Assembly: GCF_000302595.1 (NCBI RefSeq)
Contig: NZ_JH947128.1
Span: 124,001 to 188,000 of the forward strand
DNA from: Pedobacter arcticus A12
GTDB lineage: Bacteria > Bacteroidota > Bacteroidia > Sphingobacteriales > Sphingobacteriaceae
DNA: 64,000 nucleotides
Direction of reading: 5' to 3'
This document shows, one piece after another, positions 9,703-18,815 of this stretch. The notes under the pieces were generated by a model. It had not been told where the DNA came from and ran no database searches. It was given only the letters and a program-made list of their open reading frames with translations. How positions within the stretch are numbered: position 1 is the stretch's first letter; every line of letters begins with the position of its first letter. The translations under genes were made by a program, and so were the position numbers.

Positions 9703-10746
9703 ATGCCTTTAAATACAAACAAGCTCAATAAAAAGAAATCGGATATTGCTCCAACTTCTTCTACTCACAGAATGAAATATCTTCAACTGGCAGAATATGT
9801 TAATAAGCTTATTGAGAATGAAGAACTTAAAATCAACGATAGACTGCCCTCTTTAAATCAATTAATAGAAATATTAAATATCAGTAAAGAAACAGCATTG
9901 AAGGGCCTAAATTATTTATCAGAAAAAGGAATTATTGAGGCTGAGTACAGAAAAGGGTATTATGTGAAGAAAAAAACGCAATATCATCCTTATAGAGTTT
10001 GCCTTATTTTGGACAAAATGAACATATTACGTGACCGCGTTTATCAATCTTTCCTTGCAACAATTAAAGATCAAGCAGATGTTGATGTTTATTTTCATCA
10101 TCATAACTTTAAAGTATTTGAGAAACTAATTGAAGAAAACCTAAACAATTATACCCATTTTGTAATCATCACTTTTTTTAAGGAAAAGGTAAGTGATATC
10201 TTAAATAAAATCCCTGCGCATAAAAGGGTAATTTTAGATTATCAGGAAAAAAACTTATCGGGTGAATATACCTGTATTTACCAAGACCACAGATCTGACA
10301 TTATAGAATCTCTTACTGAACTTTTACCACAAATAAAAAAATATAGTCGACTTGTTTTAATTGCTCCTTTAGAAGCTTTTCATGCTAAAAACATCATTGA
10401 TGGGTTCGAGGTTTTCTCAAAGAGACATGCTATACCTTACCGCATATTTAACATTATCGATGATAAAATAGCTAAACAAGGTGATGCATACATTACCTTC
10501 AGTCGATATGATCAAGATGATGTGGATATTATTAAGATTGCCCGCAAAAAAAATTGGCAGCTCGGAAAGGACATCGGATTAATATCTTATAATGACACTG
10601 CAGTTAAAGAGGTATTAGAAAATGGAATCACCGTAATCAGTACGGATTTTAATAAAATGGGGGAAGAAGCAGCGAAAGCGATTATAAATAAAAAAGTTAT
10701 AACAATGAGAGATCCTGCTAAAGTTATATTGAGGAATTCTCTTTAA
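9703..10746 (+). CDS. GntR-family transcriptional regulator with sugar-binding-like sensor domain
   Basis: A 347-residue regulator. Residues about 24-92 form a GntR winged helix-turn-helix (LPSLNQLIEILNISKETALK, then GIIEAEYRKGYYVKKK). The rest resembles a periplasmic-binding-protein-like (LacI-type) effector domain, with segments such as VCLILDKMN and ENGITVISTDFNKMGEEAAK. It is divergent from the GH3-SusC-SusD genes with about 220 bases between start codons, which suggests it controls that locus in response to a sugar. The start could also be the ATG at 9772, which lies just before the DNA-binding domain. Confidence 0.88.
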   Translation: MPLNTNKLNKKKSDIAPTSSTHRMKYLQLAEYVNKLIENEELKINDRLPSLNQLIEILNISKETALKGLNYLSEKGIIEAEYRKGYYVKKKTQYHPYRVCLILDKMNILRDRVYQSFLATIKDQADVDVYFHHHNFKVFEKLIEENLNNYTHFVIITFFKEKVSDILNKIPAHKRVILDYQEKNLSGEYTCIYQDHRSDIIESLTELLPQIKKYSRLVLIAPLEAFHAKNIIDGFEVFSKRHAIPYRIFNIIDDKIAKQGDAYITFSRYDQDDVDIIKIARKKNWQLGKDIGLISYNDTAVKEVLENGITVISTDFNKMGEEAAKAIINKKVITMRDPAKVILRNSL

Positions 10747-10783
10747 TTCATTTAGGTAAAAAATTAGAAATCTAATCAATTTT

Positions 10784-10897
10784 TTATCCGCATGAGTTAA
10801 CCAACATGGCAATCAATAATGCTCCAATAAAAATAGCGTATAAATTAAACCGGTAATCTGCGGAGCGTGTTAAAGGAAATGTAGTTTTTGTTTTCAT
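10784..10897 (-). CDS. putative 37-residue membrane peptide
   Basis: A short minus-strand frame reads MKTKTTFPLTRSADYRFNLY, then a hydrophobic stretch (AIFIGALLIAMLV) and the ending NSCG. One predicted membrane segment with a charged N-terminus is the shape of a genuine small membrane protein. No family is recognised and no strong promoter is seen. It fills most of the 303-base space between the GntR regulator and nadE, which otherwise holds nothing I can name. Confidence 0.4.
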   Translation of the reverse strand: MKTKTTFPLTRSADYRFNLYAIFIGALLIAMLVNSCG

Positions 10898-11049
10898 AGC
10901 ATGATATTTATAATATTAGCTATGCAATAAACAAACCAATTTTTCTTGTCTATAAATCCAGACGAAACCCATATCACTAATGAAACCTGCGAAAAGATGG
11001 TGGAGTAAAACTACCCGATAGTAAGGTGTAATCAGTATTCCTCAGAAAA

Positions 11050-12690
11050 TCAAGAAAGATACTTACCTACAATCGGCATACGACGCCCCATGCCAAATGC
11101 CTTTGATGATATCCTGAGTATTGGCGGAGTTTGATAGCGTTTAAATTCAGCGCTATTAACCATTTTTAAAATCCTATTTACCAAAGCTTCATCAAAACCA
11201 TCACTAACAATTTGCTTTGAGCTTTTCCGCATCTCTATATACTCATACAGTATTTTGTCTAAAACATCATAATCTGGCAAAGAATCAGAATCTTTTTGAT
11301 CTGGCCGTAGCTCTGCGGAAGGCGCTTTTGTAATGGTGTTTATAGGTATAATTTCTCTTTCCCTATTGATGTATTCGGCAAGTTGATAAACCTGAGTTTT
11401 ATAACAATCACCTATTACAGAAATTGCACCGCACATATCGCCATAAAGCGTTCCATAACCTACGGCACCCTCGCTTTTGTTTGAAGTATTTAATAAAATA
11501 TATCCGAATTTATTGGACATCGCCATCATAATCACTCCGCGAGAGCGGGCTTGAATATTTTCTTCGGCCAGGTTAGCTTCTAACCCTTTAAATTCCCCTG
11601 CTAAAGTTTCTTCAAAAGCATTGGTTACTGTTTCAATAGGAACGAAGGTGCTTTTACAGCCTAGGTTTTTAGCTAAGTCCTCCGCATCTTTAACAGAATG
11701 GTCTGATGAATATTTAGAAGGCATTAAAATACCCATTACGTTTTGCGCTCCTAAAGCCTTACAAGCTAAAGCACAAACTACAGCCGAATCTATTCCGCCG
11801 GACAAGCCCAAGGTTGCTTTTTCGAAGCCTGACTTTTTAAAATAATCTCTAATCCCTAAAACTAAAGCTTGATAAACCTGCTCTGTATTTGATCTCTTTT
11901 CTAGTTTTCTATTAAGAACAATTGAACTTTGAACTTGCTCAACATCAAACACGCACACTTCTTCTTTGAAATAATCAAGCTCGGCTACAATATCACCAGC
12001 CTTATCAAAAACTAAAGATCCACCATCAAAAATCAGCTCAGTTTGTGCACCAATATGATTTACATAAAACAGTGGCAAATTATACTTTCTACAGTTCTGT
12101 GAAAGTATAAAAATGCGTTCTTCATCATGCTTGTATGAAAACGGAGATGCTGCGATGTTGATCATAAAATCCGGGGATTCTTTAATCAACTCGTCCATTG
12201 GGCAAGTTTTATAAAGTGGGTTATCTCCGAAATTCCATAAATCTTCGCAAATAGTCAGTGCAATCTTATGACCTTTATAATTAACACATTTAAATTCATG
12301 TGCTGGCTCAAAATAACGATATTCATCAAAAACATCGTAAGTGGGTAAAAGTGCTTTTTTTATCACTTGTTGCACTTTGCCTTCCGCTATAAAATATGCT
12401 GCATTGCAAAGGTCTTTTCCTTCCACAACAGGATTTTGTATAGGTAAACCGATAATACATGCAATGTTTACACAAGCCAAAGCTACATCTTGCGCAGATT
12501 TTTCGCAAAGATCAATAAACTCAGCATATTCTAAAAAATCTCTTGGCGGGTAGCCAGAAATACATAGTTCAGAAAACACAACGAGGTCAGTTCCTTGTTG
12601 TTCCTGAGTTTTTAAGGTTTCAATTATTTTTCGGGTATTGGCCTCAAAATTACCAATATGATAGTTTAACTGAGCTAAAGCGATTTTCAT
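11050..12690 (-). CDS. nadE: glutamine-dependent NAD+ synthetase
   Basis: A 546-residue enzyme that makes NAD+ from nicotinic acid adenine dinucleotide, ATP and glutamine in the cytoplasm. The N-terminal nitrilase-fold glutaminase domain (about 1-260) shows the triad Glu41 (SELCISGYPP), Lys112 (KKALLPTYD) and Cys148 (LTICEDLW). The C-terminal synthetase domain has the PP-loop SGGIDS at 297-302 and the family stretches RSRGVIMMAMSN and LNTSNKSEGAVGYGTLYGD. Length and order match the two-domain bacterial form. It lies 20 bases downstream of an outer-membrane protein gene and may share its transcript. Confidence 0.97.
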   Translation of the reverse strand: MKIALAQLNYHIGNFEANTRKIIETLKTQEQQGTDLVVFSELCISGYPPRDFLEYAEFIDLCEKSAQDVALACVNIACIIGLPIQNPVVEGKDLCNAAYFIAEGKVQQVIKKALLPTYDVFDEYRYFEPAHEFKCVNYKGHKIALTICEDLWNFGDNPLYKTCPMDELIKESPDFMINIAASPFSYKHDEERIFILSQNCRKYNLPLFYVNHIGAQTELIFDGGSLVFDKAGDIVAELDYFKEEVCVFDVEQVQSSIVLNRKLEKRSNTEQVYQALVLGIRDYFKKSGFEKATLGLSGGIDSAVVCALACKALGAQNVMGILMPSKYSSDHSVKDAEDLAKNLGCKSTFVPIETVTNAFEETLAGEFKGLEANLAEENIQARSRGVIMMAMSNKFGYILLNTSNKSEGAVGYGTLYGDMCGAISVIGDCYKTQVYQLAEYINREREIIPINTITKAPSAELRPDQKDSDSLPDYDVLDKILYEYIEMRKSSKQIVSDGFDEALVNRILKMVNSAEFKRYQTPPILRISSKAFGMGRRMPIVGKYLS

Positions 12691-12710
12691 GAGTGGAAGA
12701 AAGGTTTTTA

Positions 12711-13352
12711 CTAAAAGTAAACAGCTAGGTTTAAGCCTAAGTAAGAACTTTTTATAGTTCCATTCCCCTTTTTAATATCAGTAAATCCGTTGTTAAAAGA
12801 CAGTCCAACATCTAACGCAGTTTTCTCGCCGATAGAAAATTGGGTACCGCCACCTATAATTAACGATGCTCTGTAAAAAGCTGTGCCCTTATAAATATTT
12901 TGATCTTCAACATTTGCTACGCCAGATACACCTTTTACATCTTGCTTTGCACCAACATTAAAAGCATTTCCTAAACCAAATTCGCCGTAAAATCTTAATC
13001 CATTTATATCTCCAGTAGCCAATTTAATCTTCGCTGGGATTTCAATATATTGAAGTTTGTAAATCTCCTGCTTTCCTTTATCCGGAGCAGCTTCATTTTG
13101 CGTCTGCCCATTAATGGTAGTCAATTTCAAACCTGTTGTAAAAGCATAATTGTCGGCAAAATAAAAATCGCCAATTATTCCATAACTAAACCCAGCTCTT
13201 AAACCATCTGATTTTACGCCATCAATTTCAGATTTCAACCAACCGAAATTTGGGTGTGCGGTAATTCCTAATTTAAATCCTTTATACGTGTCTTGCGCAA
13301 ACAGCATGGTAGTACATATCGTAAAAATAGCTGCGAATACTAACTTTTTCAT
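12711..13352 (-). CDS. outer membrane beta-barrel protein
   Basis: A 213-residue protein with a cleavable signal peptide (MKKLVFAAIFTICTTMLFAQ). It continues as alternating hydrophobic strands ending GLNLAVYF, with a C-terminal Phe typical of BamA-recognised barrels. It has the general look of the small porin/PorT-like family of Bacteroidota (GFKLGITAHPNFGW, FYGEFGLGNAFNVGA, GGGTQFSIGEKTALDVGLSF). A specific function is not evident. The start is divergent from gldB, with 31 bases between the start codons. Confidence 0.8.
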   Translation of the reverse strand: MKKLVFAAIFTICTTMLFAQDTYKGFKLGITAHPNFGWLKSEIDGVKSDGLRAGFSYGIIGDFYFADNYAFTTGLKLTTINGQTQNEAAPDKGKQEIYKLQYIEIPAKIKLATGDINGLRFYGEFGLGNAFNVGAKQDVKGVSGVANVEDQNIYKGTAFYRASLIIGGGTQFSIGEKTALDVGLSFNNGFTDIKKGNGTIKSSYLGLNLAVYF

Positions 13353-13383
13353 AACTTCGGGTTGTCTATTAATTTTTGTTCAA

Positions 13384-14424
13384 ATGAAATTTAACAATCT
13401 CGCCAAAATTACATTTTTTTTCGCAATCTACCTGTGTGTTAGCGCTTGCACCCAACAAAGCAAAATAGATACTAGTAATATCAAAGTGGATTTACAGATT
13501 GAACGTTTTGATCAAGACTTAGCTAAAATTAATCCAAGCCAACTTGCCGAAAAGCTACCTGCCCTGCAGAAAAACTACCCGGTATTTTATAAAGACTACT
13601 TTGAAAAAATACTGAATTTGGGAAGTACAGAAAACGCAGCATACATCAACATGTTGGAGCAGGTTTTAACCGGAAAGCCTTTTCAAGATCTACAACATGA
13701 GACTGATTCCGTTTACCCCAATTTGGATGCGCAAAAACCAGAATTAATTGATGCTTTTAAACACATTAAATACTATTATCCGGAATGGAAAACACCAAAA
13801 ATAATCACTTATATTTCTGGTTTTCAAGTTCAAACACCAATTGGAAGTGGATATGTAGGCATTGGTTTAGATATGTTTTTAGGTAAAAAATCAAAATTTT
13901 ATCCCGCTTTGGTCGAAACAATTCCTAGGTATATCAGCAGGCGCTTTACACCCAAAAATATTACACCAAGAGTAGTTGAAGTAATTACTAGAGAAGAGTT
14001 ATTCCCCGAATTAGCTAACGATAAAAGCTTGCTATCCAAAATGATATATAATGGAAAGCTGTTATATTTCATGAAAGCAGTGCAACCTGACCTAGCAGAC
14101 AGCACAATAATAGGTTACAATAAACAACAAATGGAATGGTCCACAAGTTTTGAATCAGACAGCTGGGCTTATTTTTTAGAGCAGGATTTATTGTACAATA
14201 GTGATTACATGAAAATTCAAAAATTTCTGGCGGAAGCACCTTTTACCCCTGGTTTGGGAGAAAAAAATGATTCGTCGCCAAAACTTGGACTGTTCATTGG
14301 TTGGCAAATCGTAAAAAAATACATGGAGAACAATCCAGAAATAGATTTGCAGCAGCTTATGTCGACTAAAGATGCCCAACAAATTTTAACAAAAGCCAAG
14401 TATCATCCAAATCAAAAAAAATAA
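13384..14424 (+). CDS. gldB: gliding motility lipoprotein GldB
   Basis: A 346-residue lipoprotein. ATG 13384 gives a direct lipoprotein signal (FAIYLCVSAC). A longer open frame from 13288 overlaps the divergent barrel gene and has no signal. Family features are IERFDQDL, YPVFYKDYFEKILNLG, YISGFQ, GIGLDMFLG and IGWQIVKKYMEN. GldB is required for gliding and T9SS-linked motility in Flavobacterium, and orthologs persist in many non-gliding members of the phylum. Here it stands next to nadE, a neighbour pairing I believe recurs in related genomes but cannot verify. A patatin-like gene follows 29 bases later. Confidence 0.88.
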   Translation: MKFNNLAKITFFFAIYLCVSACTQQSKIDTSNIKVDLQIERFDQDLAKINPSQLAEKLPALQKNYPVFYKDYFEKILNLGSTENAAYINMLEQVLTGKPFQDLQHETDSVYPNLDAQKPELIDAFKHIKYYYPEWKTPKIITYISGFQVQTPIGSGYVGIGLDMFLGKKSKFYPALVETIPRYISRRFTPKNITPRVVEVITREELFPELANDKSLLSKMIYNGKLLYFMKAVQPDLADSTIIGYNKQQMEWSTSFESDSWAYFLEQDLLYNSDYMKIQKFLAEAPFTPGLGEKNDSSPKLGLFIGWQIVKKYMENNPEIDLQQLMSTKDAQQILTKAKYHPNQKK

Positions 14425-14453
14425 ATTCGGGTCTTTTAAAAAATGATTTATCA

Positions 14454-15242
14454 ATGAATATAGGGATAGTTTTAAGCGGTGGCGGAATTAGAGGAATAGC
14501 ACATTTAGGAGTTTTAAAAGCCTTAACAGACAAAAAAATAAAGGTTTCGAAAATTACAGGAACAAGTGCAGGTGCAATTGTAGGTGCACTTTACGCAAAC
14601 AATATTGATCCTTATGATATATTACAGATTTTCAATAAATCTAAATTAATTAAACATTTGCGTCTCGCATTTAATACAACAGCACTATTAAATTTAGAAA
14701 CTGCTTTTTCTTTACTAAAAGAATATATACCGCACAACAGTTTCGAGCATTTAAAAACCCCTTTAACCATTACGGCTACCAATTTCAACAACGGTAAATT
14801 AATTTATTTTTCTGAAGGAGAATTGATCAGGAAAGTGCTTGCTTCTAGCTGTATTCCTGGTGTTTTTAACCCTATAATGATTGATGGCAAACTCTACGTT
14901 GATGGAGGCGTAATCAACAACTTCCCTGTAGAACCTTTACAAAACTGCTGTGAGGTGATAATTGGATCTTCTTGCAATCATTTACCCGACATTACCAGTG
15001 TAAGAAATATTAGGCATGCTTTGGAAAGAGCGGCAATGCTATCACTAAATCACACGCTCATTCAAAAATGTGAATTTATTGATGTACTAATAGAACCTAA
15101 AGGCTTAGGCGAAACCAGTATTTTCGACGTAAAAAAAGCAGAAGAAATTTTTTGGATAGCTTATGAAGAAACACTGAGCAAAGTTCCAAAAATTGAAGAG
15201 GCGATCAACGCTATAAAAACAAAAAAGGCGTCAATTAATTAA
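14454..15242 (+). CDS. patatin-like phospholipase family protein
   Basis: A 262-residue cytoplasmic acyl hydrolase of the bacterial patatin (RssA-like) type. It has the oxyanion motif SGGGIRG (8-14), the nucleophile elbow GTSAG with Ser38, and the catalytic Asp150 in VDGG, so the Ser-Asp dyad is intact. No signal peptide is present. It starts 29 bases after gldB and may be co-transcribed. The natural lipid substrate is unknown. Confidence 0.92.
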   Translation: MNIGIVLSGGGIRGIAHLGVLKALTDKKIKVSKITGTSAGAIVGALYANNIDPYDILQIFNKSKLIKHLRLAFNTTALLNLETAFSLLKEYIPHNSFEHLKTPLTITATNFNNGKLIYFSEGELIRKVLASSCIPGVFNPIMIDGKLYVDGGVINNFPVEPLQNCCEVIIGSSCNHLPDITSVRNIRHALERAAMLSLNHTLIQKCEFIDVLIEPKGLGETSIFDVKKAEEIFWIAYEETLSKVPKIEEAINAIKTKKASIN

Positions 15243-15247
15243 CGCCT
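15221..15247 (-). terminator. intrinsic terminator for the small membrane protein gene
   Basis: Read on the minus strand, AGGCGT and ACGCCT form a 6-bp stem around a 10-base loop and are followed by a run of six T. It sits 25 bases beyond the stop at 15272 and overlaps the last codons of the convergent patatin gene. Confidence 0.65.
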
Positions 15248-15271
15248 CTAAATATCATATATATAAAACTA

Positions 15272-15457
15272 TTAATCTTTCAAAATTCGCATAACGCCGA
15301 TAATTGAAATAGCCGCACCTATAAAAGTAACAGCCCAGCCCAATACATCAACTACAAAAGAATGATCAATTACTTGTTTGATGTAAACACCAAATAGCGT
15401 AACAAAAACACCAGCTATAATTAGTTTTACGTGTGAAGGGTTGTTTGCATTTACCAT
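15272..15457 (-). CDS. small two-helix membrane protein
   Basis: 61 residues from ATG 15457 (MVNANNPSH...). An upstream ATG at 15484 would add nine mostly charged residues. Two hydrophobic helices (LIIAGVFVTLFGVYI and VVDVLGWAVTFIGAAISIIG) predict an inner-membrane protein. No named domain is recognised. It is convergent with the patatin gene and has its own terminator, which supports it being real. Confidence 0.6.
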   Translation of the reverse strand: MVNANNPSHVKLIIAGVFVTLFGVYIKQVIDHSFVVDVLGWAVTFIGAAISIIGVMRILKD

Positions 15458-15771
15458 GTCGTCTTTTTTTTGTTTGAGACGCAAAATTAAAACTATTGTT
15501 GAAATATTACTATGAAACGGTGTTTTTTTTAATGCTTTCGAACTTCATTCCTTCTAATTGAACAGTTAGTCCTTAAAACCTAAGAAAACCAGTCTATTTA
15601 TTGATATTTTTTATTCTGACTTCTAAAAAAGTGAGAAAGCTAATCACAGTTCATACAACAAATAAGCTTGTGGAATATCGGAAAATCAAAAGAATAGTTG
15701 ATTTAAAGTCGCATTTTTTATAAAATCTATCTTTATAAATTGCTTTTGGTAAATTGCTCAAAATTATATAA
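15458..15771. other. intergenic region before GAPDH
   Basis: About 310 AT-rich bases between the divergent small membrane protein gene and the GAPDH gene. They should carry both promoters. The best candidate for GAPDH is TGCTTTTG (near 15741), one mismatch from TAnnTTTG. No coding potential or repeat is convincing here. Confidence 0.4.
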
Positions 15772-16773
15772 ATGAGGATTGCAATTAACGGTTTTGGAAG
15801 AATAGGCAGAACGGTATTTCGGTTATTAATGCAACAAAAAACAATTGAAGTTGTAGCCATAAATGATCTTACAAATACCGAAACTCTTGCACATCTTTTA
15901 AAATACGACTCGGTTCACGGAAATTTTAATGGTCTGATTTCAACGGATAGCAACAGCTTAATTGTAAATGGCAACCACATCCAAGTTTTTGCAAATACCA
16001 ATCCTGAACAGTTACCTTGGAAACAACTCGACATTGATCTAGTAATAGAATGCACCGGAAAATTTTTAACCGCTGATTTAGCTGAGAAACATTTAAAGGC
16101 CGGAGCAAAAAAGGTATTGCTTTCTGCGCCTTCACCAGACAAAAGCATTCCAACCGTCGTTTTAGGGGTAAATGATAACGATATAGATTGGGAAAGTAAA
16201 ATACTCTCTAATGCATCTTGCACTACAAATAATGTTGCTGCTTTAGTACAGGTATTAGATGATAATTGGGAAATCAAAGAAGGTTACATTACAACCGTAC
16301 ATTCAATGACAGGCGACCAGAACCTTCATGACGCACCCCATCGCGACTTACGAAGAGCTAGAGCAGCTTCTTCGTCCATCATTCCTACCACAACTGGCGC
16401 AGCTAAAGCCATTACCAGTATTTTTCCTCATTTAGAAGGAAATTTGGGAGGTGCTGGAATTAGAGTGCCCGTTTTAAATGGCTCGCTCACAGATTTCACC
16501 TGCATATTAAAGAAACAACCAAAATCTGTGGAAGAAATAAATCTAGCGTTCAAAAACGCCGCAAACGGAGCGCTGAAAAACATTTTGGAGTACACAGAAG
16601 ACCCTATTGTGTCTGTTGATATTATAAACAACCCTCATTCCTGTATTTTCGACTCAAAATTAACTTCTATTGTAGGAGGAATGATTAAAGTAGTAGGTTG
16701 GTACGATAACGAATTTGGCTATTCTAGCCGTCTAATGGATTTAACACTCAAATTAGCACAGTTAAAAGGATGA
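15772..16773 (+). CDS. gap: glyceraldehyde-3-phosphate dehydrogenase, type I
   Basis: A 333-residue glycolytic dehydrogenase converting glyceraldehyde 3-phosphate to 1,3-bisphosphoglycerate. It has the Rossmann start INGFGRIGR, Asp32 (IND, favouring NAD+), catalytic Cys150 in SNASCTTN and His177 in TTVHSMT. The phosphate-binding and C-terminal motifs (IRVPVLNGS, GWYDNEFGYSSR) are complete. Its stop overlaps the start of the next gene by four bases (ATGA), so the acetyltransferase is translationally coupled. Confidence 0.95.
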   Translation: MRIAINGFGRIGRTVFRLLMQQKTIEVVAINDLTNTETLAHLLKYDSVHGNFNGLISTDSNSLIVNGNHIQVFANTNPEQLPWKQLDIDLVIECTGKFLTADLAEKHLKAGAKKVLLSAPSPDKSIPTVVLGVNDNDIDWESKILSNASCTTNNVAALVQVLDDNWEIKEGYITTVHSMTGDQNLHDAPHRDLRRARAASSSIIPTTTGAAKAITSIFPHLEGNLGGAGIRVPVLNGSLTDFTCILKKQPKSVEEINLAFKNAANGALKNILEYTEDPIVSVDIINNPHSCIFDSKLTSIVGGMIKVVGWYDNEFGYSSRLMDLTLKLAQLKG

Positions 16774-17204
16774 TCAAGTTTTTACAAACAGCAGATGTAT
16801 TATCACTAAGAAACAAAATTCTTAGGAACGATAAACTAACGCTTGAGGAATGCATTTTGGAAAATGACAGCAAAGCCACAACGTTTCATATCGGATTTTT
16901 AGTCGAAAATGAAGCTGTTTGCATAGCTAGTTTTCATCAACAGCCTAAAGATGATTTCACTGGCTTAGGTTATCAGCTAAGAGGAATGGCGACTGATGAA
17001 GATTTCCAAGGAAAAGGTTATGGAAACCGCGTGATGAATTTTGCAATTGTTTACCTGCGTGGACAAAATGCTAACTATTTATGGTGCAACGCCCGCGAAA
17101 AAGCTTTCAAATTTTATTTAAGCCTAGGCTTTGAATTCATTGGCGATAAGTTTGAGATTCCCCATATAGGAACGCATAGCGTGATGTATTTGAAGATTAA
17201 ATAA
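16770..17204 (+). CDS. GNAT family N-acetyltransferase
   Basis: A 144-residue single-domain acetyltransferase. The acetyl-CoA-binding motif A is visible as RGMATDEDFQGKGYGNRVM, and the fold ends with NAREKAFKFYLSLGFEFIGD. Many short GNATs of this type act on small molecules. The substrate is not predictable. The four-base overlap with GAPDH suggests co-transcription, though not necessarily a shared pathway. Confidence 0.88.
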   Translation: MIKFLQTADVLSLRNKILRNDKLTLEECILENDSKATTFHIGFLVENEAVCIASFHQQPKDDFTGLGYQLRGMATDEDFQGKGYGNRVMNFAIVYLRGQNANYLWCNAREKAFKFYLSLGFEFIGDKFEIPHIGTHSVMYLKIK

Positions 17205-17262
17205 ACGAAACCGATATTAGACCAGCATCTTAAATCAGAAATAAACTTCAACTTCATACTTC

Positions 17263-18312
17263 TCAAATCCCTAGAATAGAACAATATCTATTTAATGCTG
17301 TAAGTTCTTCTTGCGCAATAAACAAATGGAAATCTTCTTTTTTTTCATCTACCTGAGCATTTTCTAACGTTTGGTAATAGCGCATCCTATTTTCTACATC
17401 GCCCTTTATATTTGCTATTACGTAACCATTTTTTAACAAAATTAAATTCATAATTAACCTCGAGGTTCTACCGTTTCCATCAATAAACGGATGTATAGTA
17501 ACCAACCTCTCACTTAGCTCAGCAGCCAATACAACGGGATGTAGGTGATTTTTATTAACCTCATACCAAAAAAATAAATCCTCCATTTGCTTTCTAATAA
17601 TAAAAGGTTGTGGTGGCAAATGCCGACTTCCCTTTATCATCACCTGTACATTTCTATATATACCCGCATTTTTTGCATCAATACCTTTTAAAATAAGCGT
17701 ATGTAACTGCAATAAATCTCGCTCACAAAAATCGTAATCTTTTTGAATCAACTCTTTTAAATAGGTTAATGCTTCTTTATGATTGATAGCTTCCAGATGC
17801 TCTCTCATTGATTTACCAGAAATTGTTATCCCTTCGTTCACCACCAAATCGGTTTCTTTTAGTGTTAAGGTATTTCCCTCTATCCTATTACTTTCAAAAG
17901 TATACTCTAACTCCAAGGCCTGTGCTATTCTGTAACTATCTAAATCTCGGTGCTTCTCAAGTTTAGCTTTAGCAACATCAATTTCCTGTAAAATCAAAGC
18001 TAAATCACTCTCTTGTAGAGGTAACTTCTCCTTTGTATGGTACTTAACTTTTTCTTCTGCAACGGAAAGAACTTCTAAAGCAAAATTTCCATACCCGATA
18101 TCGCCTACTATTTGATTGCTTAGCCAATCAACCAACAAGTCATGCGCATCTAATTCTAACAGGTAAGCGAGCTTAATAATTTGCTCTCTGGTAGGTTTAC
18201 GTACCCCCGCTTCAAACTTGCTTATTAAAGATGCATCAACCTTTAAGCACTCTGCTACCTCTCTTAGCTTTAGCCCTTTTTGTACTCTAGCGCTTCTGAT
18301 TTTATTTTCCAT
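17263..18312 (-). CDS. XRE-type HTH and Fic domain protein
   Basis: A 349-residue protein. Residues about 1-62 are an XRE helix-turn-helix (QKGLKLREVAECLKVDASLI). The C-terminal half is a Fic domain with the complete motif HPFIDGNGRTSR at 274-285, so AMP or other nucleotide transfer activity is expected. A candidate inhibitory-helix motif, (S/T)xxxE(G/N), is seen as SNRIEG at 141-146. That places it among Fic proteins whose N-terminal helix blocks the ATP site. The fused DNA-binding domain suggests autoregulation. No toxin-antitoxin partner gene is adjacent. Confidence 0.92.
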   Translation of the reverse strand: MENKIRSARVQKGLKLREVAECLKVDASLISKFEAGVRKPTREQIIKLAYLLELDAHDLLVDWLSNQIVGDIGYGNFALEVLSVAEEKVKYHTKEKLPLQESDLALILQEIDVAKAKLEKHRDLDSYRIAQALELEYTFESNRIEGNTLTLKETDLVVNEGITISGKSMREHLEAINHKEALTYLKELIQKDYDFCERDLLQLHTLILKGIDAKNAGIYRNVQVMIKGSRHLPPQPFIIRKQMEDLFFWYEVNKNHLHPVVLAAELSERLVTIHPFIDGNGRTSRLIMNLILLKNGYVIANIKGDVENRMRYYQTLENAQVDEKKEDFHLFIAQEELTALNRYCSILGI

Positions 18313-18397
18313 ATTTTATGACTAAAATAAACATGACAAATTTGGTCATTTTTTTAATTATATCAAAATTATATAGCACTTTAAAAATTATCGGCAC

Positions 18398-18425
18398 AAA
18401 AAAAACCATCCTATAAATAGAATGG
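18398..18425 (-). terminator. terminator of the str operon
   Basis: On the minus strand, CCATTCTA pairs with TAGGATGG (8 bp, one G-T pair) around a 4-base loop and is followed by eight T. It lies 24 bases past the rpsJ stop. Confidence 0.85.
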
Positions 18426-18448
18426 GTTCCTTATTAGTTCAAAATCTA

Positions 18449-18754
18449 TCAGACTTTAATTTCCACTTCAACACCTGAAGGTAATTCAAGCTTCATCAAA
18501 GCATCTACAGTTTTAGCAGAAGCGCTATAAATGTCTAACAATCTTTTGTAAGAGCATAATTGAAATTGCTCTCTAGCTTTTTTGTTAACGTGTGGAGAAC
18601 GTAATACAGTGTAAATTTTCTTCTCAGTTGGAAGAGGAATTGGACCACTAACTACTGCACCCGTAGGTTTAACAGTCTTTACAATTTTCTCAGCAGATTT
18701 ATCTACCAAGTTATAATCGTAAGATTTTAATTTGATTCTGATTCTTTGGCTCAT
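18449..18754 (-). CDS. rpsJ: 30S ribosomal protein S10
   Basis: 101 residues from ATG 18754 ([13 protein letters not shown]), the standard start and length of S10. An in-frame ATG seven codons upstream is ignored because the family does not have that extension. Conserved segments include [20 protein letters not shown] and [10 protein letters not shown]. It is the last gene of the rpsL-rpsG-fusA-rpsJ operon and is followed by a terminator. S10 forms part of the 30S head and also serves in transcription antitermination. Confidence 0.98.
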   Translation of the reverse strand: MSQRIRIKLKSYDYNLVDKSAEKIVKTVKPTGAVVSGPIPLPTEKKIYTVLRSPHVNKKAREQFQLCSYKRLLDIYSASAKTVDALMKLELPSGVEVEIKV

Positions 18755-18815
18755 TATTTTTGTTTTATGCTTCACCGTTAGAGCTATTTGTAACGGGAAA
18801 CGGGTTTATTTTCTG

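Noticed and set aside
13288-13383. N-terminal extension of GldB
   Set aside because: It overlaps the divergent barrel gene's start and would put 32 residues before an otherwise perfect lipoprotein signal.
15915-16277. 120-codon frame antisense to GAPDH
   Set aside because: GAPDH on the plus strand is certain and fully conserved; the antisense frame has no recognisable motif.
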